Source of the DNA: Flavobacterium limicola
GTDB lineage: Bacteria; Bacteroidota; Bacteroidia; Flavobacteriales; Flavobacteriaceae
Length of the DNA stretch: 64,000 nucleotides
Direction: 5' to 3'
Assembly (NCBI RefSeq): GCF_003634755.1
Contig: NZ_RBXA01000003.1
Coordinates: 186,001-250,000, forward strand
Shown: positions 1-6,655 of the stretch, in pieces
Numbering within the stretch: the first letter of the stretch is position 1
Layout of the letters: each line of letters starts with the position of its first letter
Translations under genes and position numbers: made by a program
The notes under the pieces: model-generated
What the model was told of the DNA's origin: nothing
Seen by the model: only the letters and a program-made list of their open reading frames with translations
The model's database searches: none

Positions 1-59
1 TGATATTTATGAGTAGCGTTTTTTTAACAGCGACTGAACACGGAACTAATTACTAGCTA

Positions 60-1118
60 CTAACTTTTCTCTTCTTTATTGAAATAAACTAAGTAATAAT
101 ACATTTGTTTTTCCTCGTCCCAGCCTTTTTCCACATATTTTTCAGCACTTTCAGGGTTGATGAAATCCATTTTAATTTGGATATGTGTGTCTAAATTGAT
201 CACGTTTTTGATGGATTTTCTAGCATCAGAAACGGCTGCATTCGCAATAGGAAAAGTAGTTACATCTTCAATGCTGTACTTTTCTCCTTTGTCCATTTTG
301 TAGTTTTTAAACTCTGGAATAAGGTCTGGATTATCTAATACTTCATTTAAAAATTCTGTCTCTTCAAATTCATCGTTTTTGGCAAAATAATTTACCGAAC
401 GGTTCATGAACATTACTTCTTCTTTCTTGTCTTCGGCTGGGAAAACAACATCTTTCGCAAAGTTCTGACAGAATTTAAGGTATTTTTTAGTTATAAAGTT
501 CTCATCTTCAAAAGCATCCACAGATAAGAAATGCTCTAGCCAATATCTGGCATCATAACGGTTGCTGTCAACAGTTAGGATTTTGTATCCTTCTTCTTTT
601 TTGTAATTAAAGATAATACAACCTTTGTCTAGCTTATTCAAACTTACACCTTGTTGTAAAATCATTTCTAAGTGCGTTGCTTTTTCTTCAAACTGCAAAA
701 AATCTGCTTGAATCTCACTTTTGAAAATTCCTATAGCATCCACCACATTATTATCAATGCTCACGTTCGTTAAATACGTTACGTAAACTTCACCATTCTT
801 GATGTGCGGATGGTTGGACTGCTCAAATAAGTGCGTAGTAATTTTTTTTGAAATTTCGTGAATCGTACTTGGATTATCAAAAACTTCCGTTGCAAATTTG
901 AACATATCATTATAGTCCAAATCAATTTCATGGGCAAACTGAAAATAGTTTTCTTCTTTCTCTCTAAAAGGTTTAAAGAAAAATTCTTTCATCAAAGGTA
1001 CAATCTCATCATTCAGATTAAATGGTTGCTCCGATAAAAAAATCGCTTCGTTTCTACTTTTATTTCCCACTCTATGAATGGACAAATTTTCGATATGTGT
1101 GTTATATAAGTTGATCAT
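60..1118 (-). CDS. nucleoid-associated protein (NdpA/YejK-like family)
   Basis: The 352-residue protein resembles the 37-kDa nucleoid-associated protein family (E. coli YejK/NdpA) in length and in its soluble, acidic, repeat-free layout. Members associate with the nucleoid, but their biochemical role is unclear. The reading frame can be extended to a TTG at 1136. I prefer the ATG at 1118 (protein begins MINLYNTH) because a TATCTTTG -7 box lies at 1150-1157, leaving about 25 bases of leader. The gene is monocistronic, with a four-helix-bundle gene upstream on the same strand. The family assignment comes from overall likeness and not from a catalytic motif. Confidence 0.8.
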   Translation of the reverse strand: MINLYNTHIENLSIHRVGNKSRNEAIFLSEQPFNLNDEIVPLMKEFFFKPFREKEENYFQFAHEIDLDYNDMFKFATEVFDNPSTIHEISKKITTHLFEQSNHPHIKNGEVYVTYLTNVSIDNNVVDAIGIFKSEIQADFLQFEEKATHLEMILQQGVSLNKLDKGCIIFNYKKEEGYKILTVDSNRYDARYWLEHFLSVDAFEDENFITKKYLKFCQNFAKDVVFPAEDKKEEVMFMNRSVNYFAKNDEFEETEFLNEVLDNPDLIPEFKNYKMDKGEKYSIEDVTTFPIANAAVSDARKSIKNVINLDTHIQIKMDFINPESAEKYVEKGWDEEKQMYYYLVYFNKEEKS

Positions 1119-1149
1119 TTTTTTTATAAGGTTCAAAGGAGCAAAGAGA

Positions 1150-1157
1150 CAAAGATA
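1150..1157 (-). promoter_or_regulatory. -7 box TATCTTTG for the nucleoid-associated protein gene
   Basis: This exact match to the Bacteroidota -7 consensus TAnnTTTG lies on the minus strand, 32 bases before the ATG at 1118. No clear -33 TTTG is visible. The box is part of a stretch of CAAAG repeats (1131-1157), so some of the match could be compositional. Confidence 0.5.
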
Positions 1158-1165
1158 CTAAGGTT

Positions 1166-1525
1166 TTAAATTCGCTCTTTAATTTTTCGAGTGAATGAAC
1201 TTAACATTCTTTCTATTTCTCTGCTTTCTCCGTATATTTTGTTAAATTGAATTTCGTTGGTATATTTTAAATTGAATGATATTTCAAGTTGTGTTTGCAT
1301 TTCGAATAATGAAGCTATCGCAATATTCAAAAATTTCAAATAATCTTTGTTACCGTCTCTGCCATATCCTTCAGCAATATTACTTGGAATTGATATTGAA
1401 CTTCTCCTGATTTGCGAAGTCAAACCGTAAATTTCTTCTTTTGGAAATGAATTTGTTAACTGGTAGATATCCGTAACTAAAATCATAGATTTTTGCCAAA
1501 TTAATAAGTCTCTAAATGTACTCAT
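1166..1525 (-). CDS. four helix bundle protein (23S rRNA intervening-sequence protein family)
   Basis: The 119-residue protein matches the four-helix-bundle family first seen in 23S rRNA intervening sequences: an N-terminal FRDLLIWQKS segment, a central SSISIPSNIAEGYGR-type motif (about residues 44-58), then helices ending near a RE-ER-L motif. Members form pentamers, and their physiological role is unknown although relatives act as accessory proteins in diversity-generating retroelements. Here the gene stands alone, not inside an rRNA, and no reverse transcriptase is near. CAAAG-rich degenerate repeats lie on both sides (1131-1157 and 1543-1563). The start is an ATG with a weak purine-rich AGAGG just before it. 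Confidence 0.9.
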   Translation of the reverse strand: MSTFRDLLIWQKSMILVTDIYQLTNSFPKEEIYGLTSQIRRSSISIPSNIAEGYGRDGNKDYLKFLNIAIASLFEMQTQLEISFNLKYTNEIQFNKIYGESREIERMLSSFTRKIKERI

Positions 1526-1567
1526 ACCTCTTTATTTTAAAAGCCTTTGAATCTTTGTATCTGAAAA

Positions 1568-2107
1568 TTAATTCCAATTCTCCTCAAATCCATAGTCTTC
1601 AAAACTGTCATCACCTTCAAACATATCCAGATCATCTTCGTCTAAGCCATCTTCAAATTCATCATTGTAATCATCTGCATTGTCTGATTCAAAGTTTTTT
1701 TCCATCGCTTCGTCAGGCATTTCTCCATGAGAAAAAATAGTTTCCGGATATAAATTACCAACAACTTGATCTTCTACGGCAGCAAGTTCTACAAGGAACG
1801 TCCACATATTGATGAAGTCGTACACATAAAGAATTTTGGTATTTTGCTTATCTAAAATATCGGATAATTGGTAATCGCTCATGATTTTTTGTTCGCCTGG
1901 AACATCACCGGTATCAAAAAGTGAAATCTCGTCTTCTTGATTCCAAGTTTCATCACAAGTATAAAAAGAAGCCACTTCCATTCCGTCAAAACCAAAGGAA
2001 TTGAAAATAGCATTGTGTAAATCTTCTAAAGTATCGTCCTCAAGTATTGCAATGTCTCTAAAAACATCTTCTTCCGCGTCTAGAATCACTCTAAATTTAT
2101 AAACCAT
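1568..2107 (-). CDS. plasmid pRiA4b ORF-3 family protein
   Basis: The 179-residue protein starts MVYKFRVIL and has the beta-sheet and helix pattern of pRiA4b ORF-3-like (IS1096 TnpR-like) proteins: an N-terminal 'kfrV.L....v.RdI.i..d.tLedLh.aI...fgfd..h...F' region (residues 3-50) and a YVYDF..MW motif (about 95-105). The last 45 residues are extremely acidic and probably disordered. The family was named from plasmid and transposon contexts, but no mobile element is present here and its molecular function is unknown. A TACCTTTG -7 box at 2131-2138 supports the ATG start. Confidence 0.85.
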   Translation of the reverse strand: MVYKFRVILDAEEDVFRDIAILEDDTLEDLHNAIFNSFGFDGMEVASFYTCDETWNQEDEISLFDTGDVPGEQKIMSDYQLSDILDKQNTKILYVYDFINMWTFLVELAAVEDQVVGNLYPETIFSHGEMPDEAMEKNFESDNADDYNDEFEDGLDEDDLDMFEGDDSFEDYGFEENWN

Positions 2108-2130
2108 AATCTTTGTTTTTATTGAAAGCC

Positions 2131-2138
2131 CAAAGGTA
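2131..2138 (-). promoter_or_regulatory. -7 box TACCTTTG for the pRiA4b ORF-3 family gene
   Basis: Exact TAnnTTTG match on the minus strand, 24 bases before the ATG at 2107. I saw no convincing -33 element. Confidence 0.5.
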
Positions 2139-2297
2139 AAATATAATTTTAAATTTAGATTTCAGATTTTCGATTTGTTGATAATATTTTTGCGTATACA
2201 TAAACAAGGAATCCATCAATATCTAAATATTTTAGAAGAAAAAGAAAAAAGTAAATCTTGTTTTAGAACTAAATATTTACCTCTGAAATTAAAGTTT

Positions 2298-2906
2298 TTA
2301 GTCGTTTGGTTTAATTTTAAAAACACTTGCGACTCTTTTTCGGAACTGATGGTATTTTTTATGAGTGGGATATTGTCTATTTGATGTCATGTTATTAAAA
2401 ACTAAAGCTACGGCTAGCAAAATAAGTACACCAGTTAAAACAGGAGAAAATACATACCAGTAGCCTAGATTTGTAATTTCGTTTGAACCAGTTACCGCTA
2501 TCAGTGCCGTTGCGCCACCGGGCGGGTGCAACGTTTTAGTCATTTGCATAAAAACAATTGACAGGGAAACCGCAAGTGGAGCGGTTAACCAAACTATATC
2601 CGGAACGAATTTATATACTGTAACCCCAATAATTGCAGAAATCAAGTGCCCTCCAATAAGATTTCTCGGCTGTGCCAATGGACTTTGGATTACTCCATAA
2701 ATCAATACGCTCGATGCTCCAAAAGAACCTATTAAATAAACCACATCAGATTCTGGCAGTGTTTGAGATTGTAAATAAGCGATTAATCCAATGCCTATAA
2801 AAGAACCGAGAAAAGCCCAGAAATGTTCTTTGAAATCAACCAAAGTTTCTTTGTACAGAATGTATTTGGTTTTGCGGAAACTCCTTTTTATTTTTTGAAC
2901 TGCCAT
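2298..2906 (-). CDS. HPP family membrane protein
   Basis: The 202-residue integral membrane protein has the family's diagnostic motif HPPGGATAL (HPP at residues 127-129) and the second conserved segment SPLAQPRNLIGGH (75-87), followed by hydrophobic spans. A plant plastid HPP protein transports nitrite; the bacterial substrate is unproven. It lies 6 bases after the ClC-type gene on the same strand, so the two are almost surely co-transcribed, which suggests an anion-handling pair. The length is normal for a stand-alone HPP protein, with no CBS domain attached. Confidence 0.92.
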   Translation of the reverse strand: MAVQKIKRSFRKTKYILYKETLVDFKEHFWAFLGSFIGIGLIAYLQSQTLPESDVVYLIGSFGASSVLIYGVIQSPLAQPRNLIGGHLISAIIGVTVYKFVPDIVWLTAPLAVSLSIVFMQMTKTLHPPGGATALIAVTGSNEITNLGYWYVFSPVLTGVLILLAVALVFNNMTSNRQYPTHKKYHQFRKRVASVFKIKPND

Positions 2907-2912
2907 CGATAA

Positions 2913-4193
2913 TTATTTTGCTAAACTTGGAGAATAGGAATATACGGTGAATGGATAAATCATTTTAGCAGTGTATTTTGAAATCAAACAAACTACTAGA
3001 ATTGGAAGAAACAACGTATAATCATTGGTTAAACCGCAAACCAGAAATAGTGCTGTAAAAGGCGCATGAATACTGGCACTCAAAACGGCTGCCATTCCTA
3101 TTATGATGAAGTTTAGCGGAATTACATTGGCATTGAAATACGTGTTGAGAATCAATGCGAGTAATAATCCTAAAAAGGCACCAATAAACAAGCTTGGAGC
3201 AAAAACGCCGCCATCTCCCCCAGAAGCTAAAGTGGCTGATGTTACAATAGGTTTCAAAACTAAAATTCCAATAAAAGTAAGTACCATTGAAAGTGATAAC
3301 ACCATCCCATTCGGATTAATAAAAATAGTTTTGATGGCATGATATCCTTCGCCATAAAGCTGTGGAAATACAAAAAGAGAGACGCTTAAAATCACAGATC
3401 CGAAGATGATTTTGAAATAAGGCACTTTTATTTTCGAAAATTGTTCTTTGAAAAATAACACGCAACGGGTTAAATAAACTGAATTTATTCCTGCAATAAT
3501 TCCAAGAAGTACAAAGTAGGGAATAGCTCTTAAATGCCAAGTCATATTATGTACTGCAAATAAAGGTTTTTCGTCCAACAAATAAATAAGTCCAAAAGCG
3601 ATTGAAACTGCTATCAAGTTTGTTAATACAAATGCTCGAGTTACTTTTTTGGAGATTACTTCGAGTGAAAATAAAATTCCGGCAATTGGGCTACTGAATA
3701 ATGCAGTAATTCCTGCCGCTACTCCCGCACAGATTAACTCTGTTTTGTATTGTCTGAATACATTTTGCTTCCTTTGCGCAACGGAACCAATAGTAGCAGA
3801 AGCGACAACTGTGGAAACTTCGATTCCAGTAGAGCCACCAAAAACGACAGTTAATAAGCCGTTAATAAAATGAGAAGGGATTTTATAACTGGGTAAATTC
3901 TTTGAATTGGAATTAGTGCTTTCAAAAACTTCTTTTATGCCTTTATTTTCCTTTTTCTTGAATAAATATTCGCGCAGAAAATAAATAATTGACAATCCAA
4001 AAACGGGAAAAACAATTAAAAATATTGGGTTAACTACCGTTTGATGAAAAAATATTTCTTCATAATATTCGGTTGTGTTTTTTAAAATAACACCTAAAAA
4101 AGCCGATAGAAAACCAATTAATATGGATACAATAACTAGTTTTTGAACTTTAATGATGCGATAATTTTTTTTAATTTGTGTGGTATTGTTCAT
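2913..4193 (-). CDS. ClC-family chloride channel/transporter lacking both key glutamates
   Basis: The 426-residue polytopic protein has the ClC fold signatures: the helix-F region GGSTGIEVST (119-128), AAGITALFSSPIAGILF (159-175) and the anion-filter motif GGVFAP near residue 320. The canonical GREGP of ClC proteins reads G-S-T-G-I here, so the external gating glutamate is Thr122. The 'internal' proton glutamate (E203 in E. coli ClC) aligns with Val179 in SLEVIS. The family's GSGIP serine motif is also not recognisable (KGIKEV instead). Loss of both glutamates predicts passive anion conduction and not Cl-/H+ exchange. There are no C-terminal CBS domains. The gene comes first in a two-gene unit with the HPP protein. 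Confidence 0.9.
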   Translation of the reverse strand: MNNTTQIKKNYRIIKVQKLVIVSILIGFLSAFLGVILKNTTEYYEEIFFHQTVVNPIFLIVFPVFGLSIIYFLREYLFKKKENKGIKEVFESTNSNSKNLPSYKIPSHFINGLLTVVFGGSTGIEVSTVVASATIGSVAQRKQNVFRQYKTELICAGVAAGITALFSSPIAGILFSLEVISKKVTRAFVLTNLIAVSIAFGLIYLLDEKPLFAVHNMTWHLRAIPYFVLLGIIAGINSVYLTRCVLFFKEQFSKIKVPYFKIIFGSVILSVSLFVFPQLYGEGYHAIKTIFINPNGMVLSLSMVLTFIGILVLKPIVTSATLASGGDGGVFAPSLFIGAFLGLLLALILNTYFNANVIPLNFIIIGMAAVLSASIHAPFTALFLVCGLTNDYTLFLPILVVCLISKYTAKMIYPFTVYSYSPSLAK

Positions 4194-4321
4194 TTGAAAA
4201 ATTAATTATCTGAGTATTACAAAATTAAAGAAACAAAATCGGAATCGAATTGAAAAAAGGGTTGAACTATTTTCTTTTGCGATTTAGATATTATTTTTAC
4301 TTTTTTATAAACAAAAATGCC

Positions 4322-4711
4322 TTATTTTTCATAAAATTCAACCGGTAACTTATCTGGATCTGCGATAAAGAAGAAGCTTTTCTGAGTAAATTCATCAATA
4401 CGAATAGCTTCTGCAGTTATATTTTTATTCACTAAATAATCTCTTGTTTTTTGAATGTCATTCACTTCAAAAGCTAAATGACGCATACCAGCCGCTTCTG
4501 GAGTGGAAGGACGTTTTGGCGGGTTTGGAAATGAGAATAATTCAATCACATATTCTCCGTTAAGTGCCAAATCAAGTTTGTATGATTGTCTTTCTTGACG
4601 GTAGATTTCCTGTATTATTGTTAGTCCTAAAACGCTTGTGTAGAACGTTTTTGATTTTTGATAATCGGAACAAATAATAGCGATATGATGAATCTTATTG
4701 AGTTGTAGCAT
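4322..4711 (-). CDS. VOC family protein, GloA2/YaeR-like
   Basis: The 129-residue protein is a single vicinal-oxygen-chelate module pair: IHHIAII near residues 7-13 gives the first metal His, RHLAFEV (about 83-89) the middle, and LPVEFYE at the C-terminus the final Glu. This pattern is closest to the YaeR/SMU1112c glyoxalase-like subgroup. Members bind a divalent metal, but the substrate is unknown, so it should not be called a proven glyoxalase I. A short intergenic hairpin (4728-4753) separates it from the upstream secreted-protein gene. Confidence 0.9.
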   Translation of the reverse strand: MLQLNKIHHIAIICSDYQKSKTFYTSVLGLTIIQEIYRQERQSYKLDLALNGEYVIELFSFPNPPKRPSTPEAAGMRHLAFEVNDIQKTRDYLVNKNITAEAIRIDEFTQKSFFFIADPDKLPVEFYEK

Positions 4712-4727
4712 TTGTATTTTAATTAAG

Positions 4728-4753
4728 AAAGCCTAATCGGTTGATTAGGCTTT
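4728..4753. terminator. intergenic hairpin, probable terminator
   Basis: The 11-bp perfect stem AAAGCCTAATC / GATTAGGCTTT has a 4-base loop. It lies between two minus-strand genes and is flanked by an A-rich tract on one side and a mixed T-rich tract on the other. It would end the transcript of the gene at 4760-5155. Confidence 0.6.
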
Positions 4754-4759
4754 AGTTTT

Positions 4760-5155
4760 TTATTTTTTTGCGTCAGAACAAAGTCCCACAATTTCATGGA
4801 AAGTGTCGTGTAAATCAGTAATTGATTTCACAATTGCGGCATCAGTTCCATTAGACTTTACTAATTTATGCAATGCTTTGCTTTTTAGTTGTAATCGTTC
4901 CGCTGAAGCTAAAATAGCGTCAGTTCTAAATTCTGTTGGAATATCTGATTTTAATAACATCGCTGCTTTGTTCATCATTTCTTCCGAACGAGCTTTTATT
5001 GGAGCCAAATTTCCTTCTTCTGCAGGATGGAAAGTTTGCGACATTACTTCGTGAAATTCTTTTATGGCAGGCCATTTATCAAAAGTGGATTGTGCCGAAA
5101 CAGAGTTTGCGACAACAATAAGTGCCAAGACTAGAAATGTTTTAAGATGTTTCAT
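4760..5155 (-). CDS. secreted helical protein of unknown function
   Basis: The 131-residue protein has a clear Sec signal peptide ending near VSA-QST (residue 22). The mature part is helical and has histidines in loosely spaced positions (FHEVM, FHPAEEG, LHKL, LHDTFHEIVG) and one Cys near the end (LCSDAKK). The pattern is compatible with a small periplasmic four-helix bundle that could bind metal, but I recognise no named family. It is probably monocistronic, with a hairpin right after the stop. Confidence 0.75.
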   Translation of the reverse strand: MKHLKTFLVLALIVVANSVSAQSTFDKWPAIKEFHEVMSQTFHPAEEGNLAPIKARSEEMMNKAAMLLKSDIPTEFRTDAILASAERLQLKSKALHKLVKSNGTDAAIVKSITDLHDTFHEIVGLCSDAKK

Positions 5156-5226
5156 TATGATTTGTTTAAGTTGTTATAACAAAGATAGGAAAATTTAGTT
5201 TTGAGAAATTGTAATTCCAATATTCA

Positions 5227-5784
5227 TTATTCGTTCAATTTCCGAATCACTTTTGCCGGATTTCCTACTGCCAAAGAATTATCAGGAATGTCTTTTGTAA
5301 CTACAGATCCAGCTCCAATTACACAACCATTTCCAATGGTAATACCCGGACAAATAACGGAATTTCCGCCAATCCAGCAATCATCGCCGATAGTTATTGG
5401 CAATGCATTTTCCAGTGTTTTCCTCAGTTCAGCATCCAGCGGATGAGTAGCGGTGTACAATTGAACGCCCGGAGCAAAAAAAACATTGGAACCAATAGTG
5501 ACTTTGGCGCAGTCCAAAACGACACAGTTTACATTGAAATAAACGTTTTCGCCACAACTGATATTATAGCCATAATCACAGAAAAATGGCGGCTCAATAT
5601 AAAGATTTGGTCCCGCATTTGGAATCAGTTCTTTAATTATTTCTCTCGCTTTTTTGGTAATTCGATATTCAGTAACGTTTAATCGGTGGAGTAAATTTTT
5701 AGATTTTCGTCTGTCTTTTACTAAAACAGGATCGCCTGCCAAATAATATTCTCCGGCAATCATTTTTTCTTTTTCGGTTATCAT
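5227..5784 (-). CDS. sugar O-acetyltransferase, maltose acetyltransferase type (LbH fold)
   Basis: The 185-residue protein has the N-terminal maltose acetyltransferase cap (KEKMIAGEYYLAGDPVL, residues 4-20) followed by left-handed beta-helix hexapeptide repeats. It carries the catalytic-His segment YTATHPLD (about 110-117) and the CoA-binding C-terminal turns (VICPGITIGNGCVIGAGSVV). Enzymes of this group transfer acetyl from acetyl-CoA to a sugar hydroxyl in the cytoplasm; the acceptor cannot be told from sequence. The length is typical for Maa/LacA proteins. No functional partner is adjacent. Confidence 0.93.
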   Translation of the reverse strand: MITEKEKMIAGEYYLAGDPVLVKDRRKSKNLLHRLNVTEYRITKKAREIIKELIPNAGPNLYIEPPFFCDYGYNISCGENVYFNVNCVVLDCAKVTIGSNVFFAPGVQLYTATHPLDAELRKTLENALPITIGDDCWIGGNSVICPGITIGNGCVIGAGSVVTKDIPDNSLAVGNPAKVIRKLNE

Positions 5785-5824
5785 AGTTTATAAATTTGAG
5801 CAAAACAAATTGCGGTATATGTTG

Positions 5825-6283
5825 TTACATTTTAGTTTTGGCAATTTTAGAATGGATTTTCAGTGTTTCTTGCAAAGCAGCACTTCCATACCAAAGCGTT
5901 AATTCTGCTTCCAGAAGTTTCGATTGTACCGCTGGATCTGTCTCCACAAATGTTTTGGCTTCTTCGATGCTGCTAGCATTAAAAATATAAATACCTCGAT
6001 AATTTTTATCATTTTTCACAAATGGACCTGCCACAACCAGCTTTCCTTCCACTGCCAATTTACTTATGTTAGCCATGTGTCCTTCAAATAATTTTTGAGT
6101 TTCTTCTTTAGTTGCGGTTGTATTAGTTCCTGTTTTTAATAAACAAAAAACATATTTTTTCATACCATATTCATCTGCATTCAGAGATTTTGCCAGTTTT
6201 TCATCAAATGTAGGCGTGTTTTCCTGAGAGAACATTGTCGCGCTAAAGCAAAGTAATACAAGTAAAAAGATAGATTTTTTCAT
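5825..6283 (-). CDS. secreted YCII-domain protein
   Basis: The 152-residue protein begins with a signal peptide (MKKSIFLLVLLCFSATMFSQ). The rest has the YCII-related ferredoxin-like alpha/beta domain, with KKYVFCLLKTG, then HMANISKLAVEGKLVVAGPF (the conserved H..h...L...G.l...GP pattern) and GIYIFNASSIEEAKTFVETDPA. YCII proteins are usually cytoplasmic, so export is notable. Function is unknown beyond a possible small-ligand or dienelactone-isomerase-like fold. An upstream gap of about 370 bases isolates it from the TonB receptor. Confidence 0.88.
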   Translation of the reverse strand: MKKSIFLLVLLCFSATMFSQENTPTFDEKLAKSLNADEYGMKKYVFCLLKTGTNTTATKEETQKLFEGHMANISKLAVEGKLVVAGPFVKNDKNYRGIYIFNASSIEEAKTFVETDPAVQSKLLEAELTLWYGSAALQETLKIHSKIAKTKM

Positions 6284-6390
6284 TTTTTCAAAATTTGATT
6301 GTACACAAATTTAAGGTTTTTCATTATATGGTAATAAAATTATCATTAACAATACCAATTAAATAGAAAACAAACGGTTTTACAAAATCA

Positions 6391-6512
6391 GCCACAGATT
6401 CACAGATTAAAATCATATTATTGGCAATAAATAGCACCTTATTTATTACCTGTTTTTTTAATTATTTCAATTTCAAAAAGGGAATCAAATTATAAATCAG
6501 TGAATCAGTGGC
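6391..6512. repeat. small element with terminal inverted repeats (MITE/REP-like)
   Basis: An 18-base left end, GCCACAGATTCACAGATT (6391-6408), is inverted at 6495-6512 with two mismatches. The 122-base unit has no coding capacity. It looks like a dispersed flavobacterial intergenic repeat. No target-site duplication is obvious. Confidence 0.55.
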
Positions 6513-6564
6513 AGAAAAAAACACTAATTATGTTTTGCAGCAAGTCATAAAATTTATTGATTAA

Positions 6565-6594
6565 ACAACTCATCCTATAATTTCAACAGTTCAG
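6565..6594 (+). promoter_or_regulatory. LytTR-type direct repeats upstream of the TonB receptor
   Basis: ACAACTCAT (6565-6573) and ACAGTTCAG (6586-6594) form a direct repeat with a 21-base period. The second copy fits the published LytTR half-site consensus [TA][AC][CA]GTTN[AG][TG]. The same arrangement occurs at 8951-8980. A LytTR regulator is encoded nearby at 11908. Confidence 0.65.
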
Positions 6595-6627
6595 TATTAA
6601 CTTTTTCTGGTTCTGATTTTTGCGATA

Positions 6628-6635
6628 GATATTTG
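6628..6635 (+). promoter_or_regulatory. -7 box GATATTTG of the TonB receptor gene
   Basis: One mismatch to TAnnTTTG. Its last G lies 41 bases after the end of the LytTR repeat, exactly as in the promoter at 9014-9021, and leaves about 15 bases of leader before the ATG. Confidence 0.55.
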
Positions 6636-6655
6636 CTTCATCAAAATCAAACATC

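Larger units (their letters stand above)
6284..6655. other. 372-base intergenic region between divergent genes
   Basis: This AT-rich stretch carries the start region of the YCII gene, a repeat element with 18-base terminal inverted repeats (6391-6512), the LytTR-type direct repeats (6565-6594) and a -7 box (6628-6635) for the TonB receptor gene. No ORF of note lies inside. Confidence 0.8.

Noticed and set aside
1516..1740. 74-codon plus-strand open frame overlapping the pRiA4b-type gene's 3' end
   Set aside because: His/Leu-rich translation produced by the acidic codons of the opposite gene.
5227..5784. Beta-helix acetyltransferase considered as a serine acetyltransferase or a capsule enzyme
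   Set aside because: The N-terminal maltose-acetyltransferase cap and YTATHPLD segment fit the Maa/LacA group better.
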